Position numbers and translations under genes: made by a program. DNA of 35,504 nucleotides from Pseudanabaena sp. BC1403 (GTDB lineage Bacteria > Cyanobacteriota > Cyanobacteriia > Pseudanabaenales > Pseudanabaenaceae). Under the pieces are notes generated by a model. That model did not search any database and was not told the DNA's origin. It was given only the letters and a program-made list of their open reading frames with translations. The stretch lies in NCBI RefSeq assembly GCF_002914585.1, contig NZ_PDDM01000039.1, positions 1-35,504 on the forward strand, given 5' to 3'. Position 1 is the stretch's first letter; each line of letters begins with the position of its first letter. Shown piece by piece: positions 8,003 to 18,750 of the stretch.

Positions 8003-8304
8003 CTGAATTAAGCGGCAGAAATAACTTTCAATCTCAACCAAAATATTAAAACTTCGTCCACTCCAAAGATTTGTTATGCCTTGACCGCCTATCAGTTTTT
8101 AGTTTTGGCGATTAATTTTCTCTATGAAGGCGCTCTACTTTAGTTAAATAACCGTAGGATTATCTCTAATGCTAATACTCAGAATACTTTTACAATTTCG
8201 TGGTTTACCGAAAAAATGGTAAATGTATTGACTTGCTAGAGATGCGATTGCCTATAACAACCTTGCTACAATAAGCACAACTCACATTGATCAAATCATA
8301 GCCA
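8003..8304. other. Intergenic region, possible short remnant and promoter
   Basis: No convincing gene. A plus-strand frame around 8050-8142 reads KICYALTAYQFLVLAINFLY and stops with TAG, without a usable start; it could be the tail of a lost membrane protein. TTGACT at about 8230 and TATAAC or TACAAT further on could promote the small operon that follows, but spacing is poor. Confidence 0.3.
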
Positions 8305-8424
8305 ATGCAAATCATCTTAGAAGTCCCCGATCGCCTCGGCGAAAAAATACAACAACTAGGCGATCAACTCACTGAAACCCTAGATCGCCTAATTCAAGAC
8401 ATTCCCACTACATCATCAAGCTAA
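8305..8424 (+). CDS. 39-aa peptide, possible antitoxin
   Basis: ATG to TAA, encoding MQIILEVPDRLGEKIQQLGD and a short helical, acidic tail ending in serines. The opening (I-L-E-V-P-D-R-L-G-x-K) resembles the first strand and helix of small cyanobacterial antitoxins of the UPF0175 kind, but is too short to prove it. Its stop overlaps the next start by one base (TAATG), which indicates translational coupling with the DUF6883 gene. It could be a functional small protein or the surviving end of a longer gene. Confidence 0.5.
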   Translation: MQIILEVPDRLGEKIQQLGDQLTETLDRLIQDIPTTSSS

Positions 8425-8756
8425 TGAAACTTCCCAACGGGGACAGAGCTGAACTGGGAGATAAACTCGAACGCTACTGTCTAAACTATGAACATCAGAA
8501 AGGTAAACATAAAGCCCTACTTTTTGAAAAACGTCTTGGTATTACCATCGCTAATAAGGAACTTCTAGAACTGTCTCTAAAAGAAGCTGCCATCGAAGGC
8601 GAAGCAGAACTTTACAAGGTAGATCAATATGGCACTCACTACGATCTCGCATTTGAACTTCATACTGATGTTGGTGAATCACTAATTCTGAGTTGTTGGA
8701 TTATCAAAATTACTGAAGACTTTCCACGCCTTACGAATACTTACCCTATTGATTAG
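8424..8756 (+). CDS. DUF6883-like small protein
   Basis: 110 aa. The pattern LPNGDRAELGDKLERYCLN, then EHQKGKHKALLFEKRLGI, then an SCWII-x4-EDFPRLTNTYP ending, matches what I remember of DUF6883: a short domain found alone beside DUF4926 or at the ends of polymorphic toxins. The biochemical activity is not known to me. Start ATG overlaps the preceding stop, and the next gene begins 10 bp after its stop, so the three form one operon. Toxin-antitoxin-like behaviour is an inference from size and arrangement. Confidence 0.65.
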   Translation: MKLPNGDRAELGDKLERYCLNYEHQKGKHKALLFEKRLGITIANKELLELSLKEAAIEGEAELYKVDQYGTHYDLAFELHTDVGESLILSCWIIKITEDFPRLTNTYPID

Positions 8757-8766
8757 AAAAACAACT

Positions 8767-9009
8767 ATGAACGAAATCCAAGAATATGACCTTGTTGCTT
8801 TAACCGAAGATGCGATTGCTACGCATAAAGTCACTCACAAGCAAATCCTACTGAGACGAGGACAAATGGGAACAGTTTTAATGTCCTTTGATGACAAAGC
8901 ATTCCTAATCGACTTTACCGATAAAAAAGGCAATACCTTCGCTATGGAAACAATCGAACCTGTCAAGCTATTACGCCTTATCAATGAACCTGAATTAGTC
9001 TATTCATGA
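8767..9009 (+). CDS. DUF4926-like small protein
   Basis: 80 aa from the ATG at 8767 (a TTG at 8749 would add six residues and overlap the previous gene). EYDLVALTEDAIATHKV, LLRRGQMGTVLMSF and AFLIDFTDKKGNTFAMETI fit the small beta-barrel DUF4926 pattern (a lead strand, R-G-x-x-G-T-V, then F-x-V-x-F-x-D). DUF4926 genes commonly accompany a second small gene such as DUF6883, as here, and are suspected to act as the partner or immunity protein. mfd starts 13 bp after its stop, so read-through into mfd is likely. Confidence 0.65.
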   Translation: MNEIQEYDLVALTEDAIATHKVTHKQILLRRGQMGTVLMSFDDKAFLIDFTDKKGNTFAMETIEPVKLLRLINEPELVYS

Positions 9010-9022
9010 CTATTCCCAACCT

Positions 9023-12000
9023 ATGACCTTCACATCAGTCCTAGAGAACATATCTAGATCAACCATCGCCACAAAAATAGGCGAGAAACTCAAAACAGCC
9101 AAAAGCCTATCCCTATCAGGACTATCACGCTTAGGCAAAGGACTGATTAGCACTCACCTATGCCAACAACAAACTAAACCATTACTCATCATCACCGCCA
9201 CAGTTGAAGAAGCCACCCGATGGGCTTTACAACTCCAGTCAATGTCATGGCGCGTCTATCTATATCAACCCCTTGATACATTTCCCTACGAATCCGCCCA
9301 AATCGATTTAGAAACTGCTTGGACAAGGATTGAGATACTAGCGGAACTACTTGCCAAACCACAGTCTAATTTAGCGATCGCTACCACCATTAACTCGCTA
9401 CAGCCCCATCTACCATCCACTCAAGTCTTCCAAAAACATAGCATCTATCTCAATATCGGCGATTCGCAATCGGTTAAATTACTAGCTTCTGCTCTGGCAA
9501 GATTGGGATATGAAGAAGTCAAAGAAGTAAAGGAATCAAAACAATGGAGCCGCAAAGGATTTAGTTTTGAAGTATTTCCAGTGAATCGAAATCAACCCGT
9601 GCGCCTAAGCTGTAATCGCGGCACTGTCGAGAAAATCAGAGAGTTTGACCCCACCAATCCTAAAAGCTTCACTGATCTATCCAGCATCGCGATCGCTCCT
9701 GTCGATTTGGATGAGTTGGTTTCTGCTCACAAAGCTACATTACTGCATTACTTACCCAAGAATTTCATTGTTGCCATTGATGAACCCGAACAATGTCAGA
9801 GCTATGGCGATCGCTGGTACGAAGCTGCGGATGATCTTTATCAAAATCAATCGCAAGCCAATACACCGAAACTGCATTGGGACTTTGCTCAGTGCATGAC
9901 TGAGGCGAAGAAGTTTCAAATGCTTCAACTTAGCGAGCGATCGCTTAAACCCAAAGCCAATATTTTTGATTTTGCTACTGCTTCTATTCCGATATTTCCC
10001 CATCAGTTTGACCAGATTGCAGCGCTGATTCGTGAATATCTCAAATCGGAATATCAAGTCACGCTGATTTCGGCTCAACCTTTGCGTGTGGCAACTTTAC
10101 TCAAGGAGTATGACTGCATTGCTAACTTTGTCAGTGATTCTGATGATTTACAGTCTATTGCGCGGATTCAGAAAGCTGGTAAACCCGTCATTTTGAAATA
10201 TTCGGGACTGACGGAGATGCAAGGTTTTGTTTTGCCTAGTTGTAATCTAGCTCTCTTGACCGATCGCGAATTATTCGGACAGCAATTACTAGCCTCGCCA
10301 ACCTTTGTCCATCCCTCACACATAACTTCTGCTAAGTCAGTTAATCCTGACGAGCTAAATGTGGGTGATTATGTCGTGCATCGTAAGTATGGGATTGGTA
10401 AATTTACACGCTTTGAAACCATTGAAGTGAAGGGAGAAAAGCAACCGCATTACATCGTTGAGTTTGCTGATGGTAAAACTGCGGTGGCGATCTCGCCAGA
10501 AAATGAGAAGATTCTCTCCCGCTATCGTAGTGCTTCTAACAAGCCTCCTAAGTTACATAGCATCACCAACACAAAGGTGTGGGATAACACTCTCAGCAAA
10601 TGCCAAAAGGAGATTTACAAGTTAGCGAGGGATTTACTACAACTCTATGTCCGCCGCGCTAATTTAGTCGGCTATGCTTTTCCAACCGATACCGATTGGC
10701 AACAGGAGATGGAGGATTCTTTTCCCTATCAACTGACACCAGATCAGATCAAAGCTGTGCAAGATGTGAAGCAAGACATGGAAAGCGATCGCCCGATGGA
10801 TCGGTTGGTGTGCGGTGATGTCGGCTTTGGTAAAACGGAGGTGGCGGTGAGAGCAATTTTTAAGGCGATTTGTGCGGGTAAACAAGTGGCTCTGTTAGCT
10901 CCCACAACGATTCTGGCGCAGCAGCATTTTCATACGCTCCAAACTCGGTTTGCGGCTTATCCTTTTACTGTAGAGATCGTGAATCGGTTTCGCCCTGCGA
11001 AGGAGCGCAAGCAGGTGTTAGAAAAGGTTGCAGATGGTAATGTACAGGTCATTGTCGGTACGCATCAACTGTTGTCTAAGGATGTTGAGTTTTACGATTT
11101 GGGCTTACTGGTGATTGATGAAGAGCAACGTTTTGGGACTTTGCAGAAGGAGAAGATCAAGGCGATGAAGGGGAACGTGGATTTATTGACTCTGAGTGCA
11201 ACACCGATTCCGCGTACTCTCTATGCGGCGCTTTCGGGAGTACGCGAAATGAGTGTGATTGCCACTCCTCCTCCCTCAAGGCGATCGATTCAAACCCATT
11301 TGTCTGCTTACGATGCGTCACTTGTGAAAACCGCGATTCGTCATGAGTTAGATCGTGGTGGTCAGGTGTTTTATGTTGTGCCGCGCATTGAGGGGATTGA
11401 GGCGATCGCTGTTTCTTTGCAGGTGATGTTACCGAATGTGAGATTGGCGATCGCGCATGGGCAGATGCAGGAGTCAGAGTTAGAGGCGGCGATGGTTGCT
11501 TTTAATAACAATGAGGCAGATATTCTCCTCTGTACGACGATTATTGAGTCAGGGTTGGATATCCCGCGTGTGAATACGATTGTGATTGAGGATGCTCATA
11601 AGTTGGGTTTAGCGCAACTGTATCAATTGCGTGGTCGCGTTGGTCGGGCGGGAATTCAGGCTCATGCTTATTTGCTGTATCCGCCTAATCTTGAGTTGAC
11701 AGATTCAGCGAAGAGAAGATTGGATGCGATTCAGGAGTTTAGTCAGCTTGGTTCGGGCTATCAACTGGCGATGCGCGATATGGAGATTCGCGGGTTGGGG
11801 GATCTCTTGGGTGAAGAGCAGTCGGGGCAGGCGGATGTGATTGGCTTTGCGCTCTATATGGATTTACTTCAGGAATATATTAATGAGTTACGGGGAAAGA
11901 TTTTGCCTGAAGTTGCCGATACTGAGCTTCAGTTGCCGCGTTTGGTGGCTTTTATTCCTGATACCTATATGGCGGACAATGAGACGAAGATTAATGCTTA

Positions 12001-12361
12001 TTTGACTTTGGCGAAGGTGAAGTCGAAGGAGGAGATTCTCAAGTTGGCTGCGGTTTGGGAGGGGCTGTATGGGGCTTTGCCTGAAGAAACGCAGGTATTG
12101 CTCAGAGTGATGGAACTGAAGCTGGTGGCGCGTCAGGTTGGGGTGTTTCGCATTTATGCATCAGAGAATGGGCGCGATCTGTTTCTGGACTCGAAGCTTA
12201 CGGATTCACTTTGGGAGTTACTTCATGCCAAGATCCCGATTGAGTTCTATTATCGCTTCTCTTTCGAGAAGGGGAGAATTAAGATTACGAGTTTGGCGCT
12301 CCTGCCTGGGGATAAGCAGGTGCATTTCTTGATTGAGTGGTTGGGCTTTTTTTTGAAGTGA
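9023..12361 (+). CDS. mfd: Transcription-repair coupling factor Mfd
   Basis: 1112-aa ATP-dependent translocase that removes stalled RNA polymerase from DNA lesions and recruits UvrA. The degenerate UvrB-like N-terminal module includes [21 protein letters not shown] CarD-like RNA polymerase-interaction domain begins near residue 445 ([15 protein letters not shown]). The SF2 motor has Walker [12 protein letters not shown] (about 598-608), DEEQ in VIDEEQRFG (about 698), SATPIPRTL, and motif [12 protein letters not shown] (about 870). The C-terminal TRCF domain is present and the length is near the usual ~1150, so it looks complete. It lies directly behind the DUF6883/DUF4926 genes with little space for its own promoter. 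Confidence 0.97.
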   Translation: MTFTSVLENISRSTIATKIGEKLKTAKSLSLSGLSRLGKGLISTHLCQQQTKPLLIITATVEEATRWALQLQSMSWRVYLYQPLDTFPYESAQIDLETAWTRIEILAELLAKPQSNLAIATTINSLQPHLPSTQVFQKHSIYLNIGDSQSVKLLASALARLGYEEVKEVKESKQWSRKGFSFEVFPVNRNQPVRLSCNRGTVEKIREFDPTNPKSFTDLSSIAIAPVDLDELVSAHKATLLHYLPKNFIVAIDEPEQCQSYGDRWYEAADDLYQNQSQANTPKLHWDFAQCMTEAKKFQMLQLSERSLKPKANIFDFATASIPIFPHQFDQIAALIREYLKSEYQVTLISAQPLRVATLLKEYDCIANFVSDSDDLQSIARIQKAGKPVILKYSGLTEMQGFVLPSCNLALLTDRELFGQQLLASPTFVHPSHITSAKSVNPDELNVGDYVVHRKYGIGKFTRFETIEVKGEKQPHYIVEFADGKTAVAISPENEKILSRYRSASNKPPKLHSITNTKVWDNTLSKCQKEIYKLARDLLQLYVRRANLVGYAFPTDTDWQQEMEDSFPYQLTPDQIKAVQDVKQDMESDRPMDRLVCGDVGFGKTEVAVRAIFKAICAGKQVALLAPTTILAQQHFHTLQTRFAAYPFTVEIVNRFRPAKERKQVLEKVADGNVQVIVGTHQLLSKDVEFYDLGLLVIDEEQRFGTLQKEKIKAMKGNVDLLTLSATPIPRTLYAALSGVREMSVIATPPPSRRSIQTHLSAYDASLVKTAIRHELDRGGQVFYVVPRIEGIEAIAVSLQVMLPNVRLAIAHGQMQESELEAAMVAFNNNEADILLCTTIIESGLDIPRVNTIVIEDAHKLGLAQLYQLRGRVGRAGIQAHAYLLYPPNLELTDSAKRRLDAIQEFSQLGSGYQLAMRDMEIRGLGDLLGEEQSGQADVIGFALYMDLLQEYINELRGKILPEVADTELQLPRLVAFIPDTYMADNETKINAYLTLAKVKSKEEILKLAAVWEGLYGALPEETQVLLRVMELKLVARQVGVFRIYASENGRDLFLDSKLTDSLWELLHAKIPIEFYYRFSFEKGRIKITSLALLPGDKQVHFLIEWLGFFLK

Positions 12362-12508
12362 GCTTTAGGCGATCGCACAACAACTCGATTAATGTATCAA
12401 GCATAACCCAGTCGAATTTTTATGTAGTAATATGGTTGTAATAGTCAATAACTTGCTATCTAAATAGCACTCAGACATATCTAACCTAGATAACACTCTC
12501 CAAAAATA

Positions 12509-15500
12509 ATGCAAAAAACAACAGACTTTCCTAATGATCAAGTAGGCGCATCGCGTTCTAAAATTCTTGATTCCTATCTTGAAACAATTGAAGATAGTTT
12601 TCGAGAAAATCGTTCCCAACTCAAACTCATCAATTATGGAACAGGATCAGGAAAGACTCATCAGTTATTTCAAGCAATATGCACAACAATTAGAGAAAAT
12701 CTAGATAGTCAGATAATTGGTGTGTATGTTGCTCCACTAAGAGAGCATTTGCATATTCCACATTCTATTTTAATGCAATATCCAGATATTCCCGTATACA
12801 AACTAAATTCATTAGAAATGAAAATGACGGATGAACATGTCAAATCATATAAAAAATGGATACCTTCAATACTTAAAGACAAAAAAATCTGGAATGTCGA
12901 TTCAAAAGTGTATCCAAACGAAAAGGTTCAAGAAAACAAGCAAAAACTTAAAAGAATAGACGGAGTAATAAGCAGACTTGAGTACATCAAAAAAGCTGGT
13001 TTCGGAGATGAAGATTTTAATAAATCTGAAACTACAAGAGCAATACGCGAACTAAATAGCCTAATTGAAGGTTTTTTGGAATTTATTATTAAATGTCAAT
13101 TGGATCAAGCGAGTTGGTCAGAGGAATGCTTAAACTTAACTGAAATATTTTTTCCTCTCCACCTTTTGAGAGAAAAGTCAGGGATTTTGATGCTCACATA
13201 TGATAAATTTGAAACTTCTATTCCGTATTTCACCCACAACGGTAAAACTTGGGTAAAGAAAAGCAACTTTCTTGATCAATACGTTATTCAGCCCACAAAT
13301 AAATCTAGGAAGTTCATAATTGCTTTTGATGAACAGGAAGATGGATATCAAATTATCCTAGACAAGAAGATAGATATCATCTCTCCGCAAAAGCTGGCAA
13401 TCAATAATGCGCTCTCTTCTATTAACAGAGAGTTTTCTATTCTCTTTTCTAAACTAAACGAAGAAAATAGAGAATTCTTAGCTTTTATCGATAAAAATAA
13501 GGGAGCCTTTGATGAATTTCAAGATCATTTCGAGAAAGATAAAGCTATAGAGCAAAAACTACAAAAGTTCGCTCAAACGTATCAAAGACTAACTTATGAG
13601 GAAGGGAACTCTATTAATTTCCTGAAGCAGGTAGTCAAGATTGATAAGGGGCTTGAAAAATCAGTAGAGGATATTATTGAAATTTTTAAGCATTATAACG
13701 AGGAGAACTCTATTGCATTGGATTTTAAAATGCTATCTAGGGTTTTATCAAAATTTGAAAACAATAGAAGCCTGTTAATTCCTGAGAAACTTTACAACCA
13801 AATCAGTAATGATTTAATGAACATTTTTTCATACAACAATCTGTATGTTTACAATATTGACGTTTTGAAAAAATTGTTTTTAAGCAAAACATCAGGTGGT
13901 CATGTACTTATAAGTGAAGAAGAAACTTCAGACAAAACTTCCTTAGCAGAATTAATTTATTCCATTCTAGCTGTCCGATCGCAGGTTAAACCGATTAAAG
14001 ATATTCTCGCTAATGTCCTAAGTGCAGATGATTCTCAATCACGCTCTTTAGATATTTGGTCAGAACAAATAGAGAAAACACAAAAAGCAAATGAAGAAAA
14101 TAAATCTCAAAATCAAATACTCAAATATTTAAACCGCACCTATGTCTATGAAAGTTATAAATCTATCATAAATATCAAAGAAATTTCTCGCTATCAAAAC
14201 TCTAAAAATAATTTGATTGATCATCGACTTAGAGAAGTTTCTATTGGGAGTACAGCTATATTAACTTCACCTGAACATAAGATAAATTCGATGCTAAGTA
14301 AGAATGGCAACGTTATTTTTCTCATTTCAGCTACAGGGGGAATTAAAGGAGATTTAAGCACAAGTTACGATATGCGTTATTTAGAAGATAGGTTGCGTAA
14401 TGAATTTGGGCAAAGTTCTTTTAAAACAATGATCGAGAAAGAAATTAAACTTTGTGAGAATATCAGAGATGACCGTAAGGATAAACGACAGATTACAGTA
14501 GGCTTTTTTAGTAAAGATTCATCATCTTTCCCCAACAAAAATACCCAAGAAGTAGCTGATCGATTTGAGAAACTTATTTTAGAAGGTGTTGTAGAGTCTT
14601 TTAAGGGTGATAAGACTTGGTTTAGCATATATAAACAGCAAGAACTAAGTGGTTTTATTCGTTTCTTGTTTTATCTTTTTGAAGATGAAGAAATTCAAGA
14701 GACAATTGCTTTTACTCAAACACTAGGCTGGATTAGAAAATTAATCCGTCACTGTGAGGTAATTCGTCACAATCATTTTAAATTTGAGGCATCATCAGAT
14801 CATCCAAACATATATTTTGTTAGCCTAAAGCATCCCAAATATCAAAGTAATATTTCTGTTAAACTAGTTTTATATGAAGCATTATTCAATAGTTTGTATA
14901 CAAATAAATTAAATCAGAAAACATATTTAGATGAACTTGTTGAAGAAGAAGGACAGAAAATATTCTTCATATCGGCTTATGAGTCAGCTTCAAAGGGGTT
15001 AAATCCTATCATAAGAAATAAAAATGGTGATGAAAAAGATTTTGATTCTTTGGTTTTATTAATGGATAGTTACTACACAGTAATGAAATCTAAGTCAAAT
15101 GATTCGGGAGAATCTATGACACGATATCACTTTGCATTAATGAAGAGCATTGTGAATTTAGGAGATTCTAGTCTTGAAATAAAAGATTTTAACAAATACT
15201 TGAGTCAACCAGAAGCTGCGGCATTTAGAGAACAGCAACATCAGATTTTATTAGGAAAAGGAGTTTTGCAAGCTATTGGCAGATCTGAGAGACGAGACTT
15301 CTCAAACCAAGTAATCAAAATTTTTATAAATGAAGAAACTCAAAAGAATTTAGTGAGCTTCTACAGATACTTGGAACAGGAAGAAGAGAATGAAATTCGT
15401 AAGTTTTCCGTTAACAACCATAGTGTTTACTTAAGCGTTAAAGAGGAAGAGAAGAAAAGATCGATTATTGATTACGAAGATCATGTCTACAATGAAATTG

Positions 15501-16447
15501 ATGCTTATCGAGATTTACAGACATTTAGAGAAAAAATGTTGAATGAAATTGATAAGTTTCATCAAGATAAAGATAGTTTCGCAATCACTAAGGCATGGGA
15601 AGCGCTTCGTGATCCAGTTGTTTTTGAAGATCCAGATAAGTATCTTAGCAAGTTAAGAGAGTCAGGGCTATTTCCTGCTGAATTTATTGAATCATTGTTC
15701 TATCACAATACAGAACAACCTGAATTTATGCCCCATTTAGCTTCAGTAGAGGAAGATGGCAAAAAATTTCAGATTATTAGCGACAGTATCAATGGAGATA
15801 AAATCTATCCTTATCTTAAGCGATTATATCCTGAATATTTAAAAATAAATGCTCAAGATGATGATTTAGAAGGTAGTGAAATTAGATCCCTCGATTCTTC
15901 GACAGACTCAATTTACAAGCTATATAATGAGTTGATTCCTCAGCCAGATATTTTTAACACTTATATTCCACGTCCACAATTTTTTTATGATGTGTTATAT
16001 CCATCCCTAGCCGAAAATTTTGTAGAACGTTGGATTCAGAATGTATTTTTCAAGGGGAAAGCTTGGAAAGACATAAAAACCAATCATGGTTTTGAGCCAC
16101 TGCTAGATTTCAAAAGATACAACAAGCTTTATGAGCAGTTTGATTTATACTATGTTAAGAACAATGCACTATTTTGTATTGATGTTAAAGCATGGAGTAT
16201 CGCTTCGGGAAATAACTTGTCAAGCAAGACATTAGAAAAAGCTCAAAATAAGCTAAATGCTATTGCTTCAGATTATTCAGAATTTGGCACAGTGAAAGGC
16301 TTACTTCTAAATTTACACGCAACCCAAGAGAAAAACCAGCAATACTCACCCACATTGTTTTCTGGAAGTTTGATTTGTTTTGACAATCATAATTTTCCAG
16401 TTGAGTCCAGTATCCTCAAAGATTTTTTATTCCACAAGGAGAAATAG
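12509..16447 (+). CDS. SF2 helicase fused to a PD-(D/E)xK-like nuclease
   Basis: 1312 aa, first gene of a two-gene operon. Helicase motifs: Walker A GTGSGKT (44-50), motif Ia-like VYVAPLREHL, ILMLTYDKF, motif II DEQED (from 274), motif III LISATGG (SAT 607-609), motif V-like SAYESASKGLN, and motif VI QAIGRSERR (921-929), which recalls DinG/XPD-like enzymes. A long helical charged insert lies between motifs II and III. Near the C-terminus D1212, then D1225-V-K1227, with a preceding glutamate, form a PD-(D/E)xK nuclease core. The gene is much richer in A+T than its flanks and contains no GCGATCGC, which suggests transfer. I infer a DNA-unwinding, DNA-cutting effector, possibly anti-phage. No named family was recognised. 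Confidence 0.75.
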   Translation: MQKTTDFPNDQVGASRSKILDSYLETIEDSFRENRSQLKLINYGTGSGKTHQLFQAICTTIRENLDSQIIGVYVAPLREHLHIPHSILMQYPDIPVYKLNSLEMKMTDEHVKSYKKWIPSILKDKKIWNVDSKVYPNEKVQENKQKLKRIDGVISRLEYIKKAGFGDEDFNKSETTRAIRELNSLIEGFLEFIIKCQLDQASWSEECLNLTEIFFPLHLLREKSGILMLTYDKFETSIPYFTHNGKTWVKKSNFLDQYVIQPTNKSRKFIIAFDEQEDGYQIILDKKIDIISPQKLAINNALSSINREFSILFSKLNEENREFLAFIDKNKGAFDEFQDHFEKDKAIEQKLQKFAQTYQRLTYEEGNSINFLKQVVKIDKGLEKSVEDIIEIFKHYNEENSIALDFKMLSRVLSKFENNRSLLIPEKLYNQISNDLMNIFSYNNLYVYNIDVLKKLFLSKTSGGHVLISEEETSDKTSLAELIYSILAVRSQVKPIKDILANVLSADDSQSRSLDIWSEQIEKTQKANEENKSQNQILKYLNRTYVYESYKSIINIKEISRYQNSKNNLIDHRLREVSIGSTAILTSPEHKINSMLSKNGNVIFLISATGGIKGDLSTSYDMRYLEDRLRNEFGQSSFKTMIEKEIKLCENIRDDRKDKRQITVGFFSKDSSSFPNKNTQEVADRFEKLILEGVVESFKGDKTWFSIYKQQELSGFIRFLFYLFEDEEIQETIAFTQTLGWIRKLIRHCEVIRHNHFKFEASSDHPNIYFVSLKHPKYQSNISVKLVLYEALFNSLYTNKLNQKTYLDELVEEEGQKIFFISAYESASKGLNPIIRNKNGDEKDFDSLVLLMDSYYTVMKSKSNDSGESMTRYHFALMKSIVNLGDSSLEIKDFNKYLSQPEAAAFREQQHQILLGKGVLQAIGRSERRDFSNQVIKIFINEETQKNLVSFYRYLEQEEENEIRKFSVNNHSVYLSVKEEEKKRSIIDYEDHVYNEIDAYRDLQTFREKMLNEIDKFHQDKDSFAITKAWEALRDPVVFEDPDKYLSKLRESGLFPAEFIESLFYHNTEQPEFMPHLASVEEDGKKFQIISDSINGDKIYPYLKRLYPEYLKINAQDDDLEGSEIRSLDSSTDSIYKLYNELIPQPDIFNTYIPRPQFFYDVLYPSLAENFVERWIQNVFFKGKAWKDIKTNHGFEPLLDFKRYNKLYEQFDLYYVKNNALFCIDVKAWSIASGNNLSSKTLEKAQNKLNAIASDYSEFGTVKGLLLNLHATQEKNQQYSPTLFSGSLICFDNHNFPVESSILKDFLFHKEK

Positions 16448-16448
16448 A

Positions 16449-18737
16449 ATGAAAGATAAAATGATTAAAGAACTATCTGATATATCAAGAACAAATCAAT
16501 TAAAGATAACTGAAACATCTGAAGAAGTTGCTGAAAAACTTTATCAGTATCTTTTTAAGTTGGGTAAGGGGATTGAATACTTTGCTATCCAAAATGATTG
16601 GTTTACCAAGGAAGATTACTCAAACACCAACTTTTATAAGATACGTCACAAACGTATTAAGACAGAAATCAAGCAAAGGCTATCCAGCTACACTGAGAAT
16701 CTAAAAGATTCGGAAGTTCAGTATTTTCTATCGCATGACAAAAAAAACGTATTCTTTCTATCTCCAAATAAAAATCATTCTGGATGGAAGAACCTGTTTA
16801 AGAACAATCAAGAAAAAATCATAAATTTAGTTTTTAAGTTTTATATTCTTTCTCAAAATTTAGCTGTTGAGACAATTAATGGTTTTGAGGAACTACTTTT
16901 AATTCATTCTCAGAAGATATCTAAAGATGTTCTTATTGTCTGGGGACAAAATCTATCAATCAAATACAACTACCATAATGTTCTTACATTAACGTTAACT
17001 CGAAAAAATCTACGTTTCTTACCGAAAGATAAATACAGTACTTTAGATGGTGATGATCTAGGAGAATTGTTAGTCTATAAAAATAAGAACTACTACTTTG
17101 ACCGTTTGTACGATGCACGGCGTTCAAATTCCATCGATTTTATGCGATTTGATAAAGATTTCGATAAGTTTAAAAAGACACAGCTTTATCATTACCAAAA
17201 TATCATATCAAAACTTGAGGGCTTTTTAAGTGAATGGGGTATTTCTTTTCAATCTCTTCATTTTCAGGCTGATCACTACCTAGAGAACTCTTTTATCAAG
17301 AATATAGAATCTGTAGAATCATTAGAAATCATTAACAATACTGGAGTTGATTTAACTGTACTTGATCAACAATTTCTAAAAAATTTCCTGCACTATCAGG
17401 GAAAAATCTCTTTATTAACATTTTATAATTCTGGAAAAACTATTAGTAAATATGAAAAAGTAGAAATTGAGGGTGAAGATAATTCTTACTGGAAGATCTA
17501 TGAAAATGTTGAGTGGTCAAGTATCAAGCTTGAAAGAGAAAAAAACTACTTGGTTCTCAATAAACTTTTGGATAAAGAAACTGGTTCAATTGCTTACCAG
17601 AGAAATGATGGTTTCTGGTATCCATCAATAGAAGTAGATAAAAGAGATGGAAATAAAGTTGATTTCTATTCACAGTTAAAGAAAAAATTTAACTACTTAG
17701 AAACAGGTGCATTTTTTAGTATGCAGGGAATAGATATTCCAGAATTTGTAACTATTGGAGATGAGAATTCTTCTCTGTCAGTTCTTAGCTATGCAACTAA
17801 AGCAGTTGATCAAAATATTCTATCCGTAGATACACAGGATTTTACAGACGGATTATTTTTGGACGTATCAAATTCCATATCATGCTATCTAAGCAACCAA
17901 AAAAATATTCAAGAATGGGAGAAATTCTACGACAAATATAAAATAAAAATCTCACCTGAATATGAGAAAACCTTGATTGAGATAGGGATCAAGAATTGGC
18001 TAAAGCAAAATCTTATTAATCCTAACTTTGGGTTATCTATTTCTACCCAGTCATTTTCCGAAAAACAATTTGTTACTATTTATGTGCGTAGTCCTTTTAA
18101 TGCAAAGGCTCAAGCCGTTGCTATAGAATTTTTGTACAAAGATAGCTATATCTATATTAAAAATATAATTCGTGACATGAAAGAGATCGAAGATAGATTT
18201 CGATTTTTAAAAAGGAAACGAAACAAATCAGAAAAGTTAATAGATAATCAACAATATTTTGTGGATGAATCTGCAAAGATATATATTAGCTATTATACCA
18301 ATGACTTATTTACGCCAATGCTCATCGGACGTAATGATATCCTTGAAGATATGGAAAATGGGAATCTAAAAATTAATCGACAAATTAAAGGTGAAAATAG
18401 TAGCAAATTATTACCTCTAGTGACCTACTATAACAGTAACATTAATCCTATCAATCGAATTCAAAATATGATATGTTTGGACTTAGGGAATGAATCATTT
18501 ATTCAGTATTTTGTTCCATCTGCTAAAAGTATCAATAATGTTATAAAAAAAGGATTTAGAGTTTATCATTTGATTGGAAAGACGTATTCCGACCAGCCAA
18601 TCCCCACATCTGAACTTATCCAGCATCCGATCACTTCTCTTCATTTTACAACCCTAACTCAAAATATTTTGAAGATTAGTGATAATAGTCAATCATCTTT
18701 GCTCCACAAAGTAGCGAAAGTATTAATTGATAACTAA
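16449..18737 (+). CDS. Large protein of unknown function, partner of the helicase-nuclease
   Basis: 763 aa from the ATG at 16449, one base after the stop of the helicase-nuclease gene. GGAG sits 5' of this ATG (CAAGGAGAAATAG), which supports it over the earlier in-frame codon at 16380 that overlaps the first gene. It is AT-rich and lysine/asparagine-rich like its partner. No signal peptide or membrane segment is evident. The first ~120 residues look helical; the rest alternates strands and helices, for example FVTIYVRSPFNAKAQAVAIE and FLYKDSYIYIKNIIRD. I found no Walker, HNH, HKD, methylase or TIR motif. A PIWI/RNase H-like fold was considered but no catalytic tetrad could be placed. Tight coupling implies it works with the helicase, perhaps in target recognition. 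Confidence 0.7.
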   Translation: MKDKMIKELSDISRTNQLKITETSEEVAEKLYQYLFKLGKGIEYFAIQNDWFTKEDYSNTNFYKIRHKRIKTEIKQRLSSYTENLKDSEVQYFLSHDKKNVFFLSPNKNHSGWKNLFKNNQEKIINLVFKFYILSQNLAVETINGFEELLLIHSQKISKDVLIVWGQNLSIKYNYHNVLTLTLTRKNLRFLPKDKYSTLDGDDLGELLVYKNKNYYFDRLYDARRSNSIDFMRFDKDFDKFKKTQLYHYQNIISKLEGFLSEWGISFQSLHFQADHYLENSFIKNIESVESLEIINNTGVDLTVLDQQFLKNFLHYQGKISLLTFYNSGKTISKYEKVEIEGEDNSYWKIYENVEWSSIKLEREKNYLVLNKLLDKETGSIAYQRNDGFWYPSIEVDKRDGNKVDFYSQLKKKFNYLETGAFFSMQGIDIPEFVTIGDENSSLSVLSYATKAVDQNILSVDTQDFTDGLFLDVSNSISCYLSNQKNIQEWEKFYDKYKIKISPEYEKTLIEIGIKNWLKQNLINPNFGLSISTQSFSEKQFVTIYVRSPFNAKAQAVAIEFLYKDSYIYIKNIIRDMKEIEDRFRFLKRKRNKSEKLIDNQQYFVDESAKIYISYYTNDLFTPMLIGRNDILEDMENGNLKINRQIKGENSSKLLPLVTYYNSNINPINRIQNMICLDLGNESFIQYFVPSAKSINNVIKKGFRVYHLIGKTYSDQPIPTSELIQHPITSLHFTTLTQNILKISDNSQSSLLHKVAKVLIDN

Positions 18738-18750
18738 GAGATAGAATTGT

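Noticed and set aside
16449-18737. Assignment of the helicase partner as an Argonaute/pPIWI_RE protein
   Set aside because: No catalytic tetrad or conserved R/E residues could be located by eye; kept only as a hypothesis to test.
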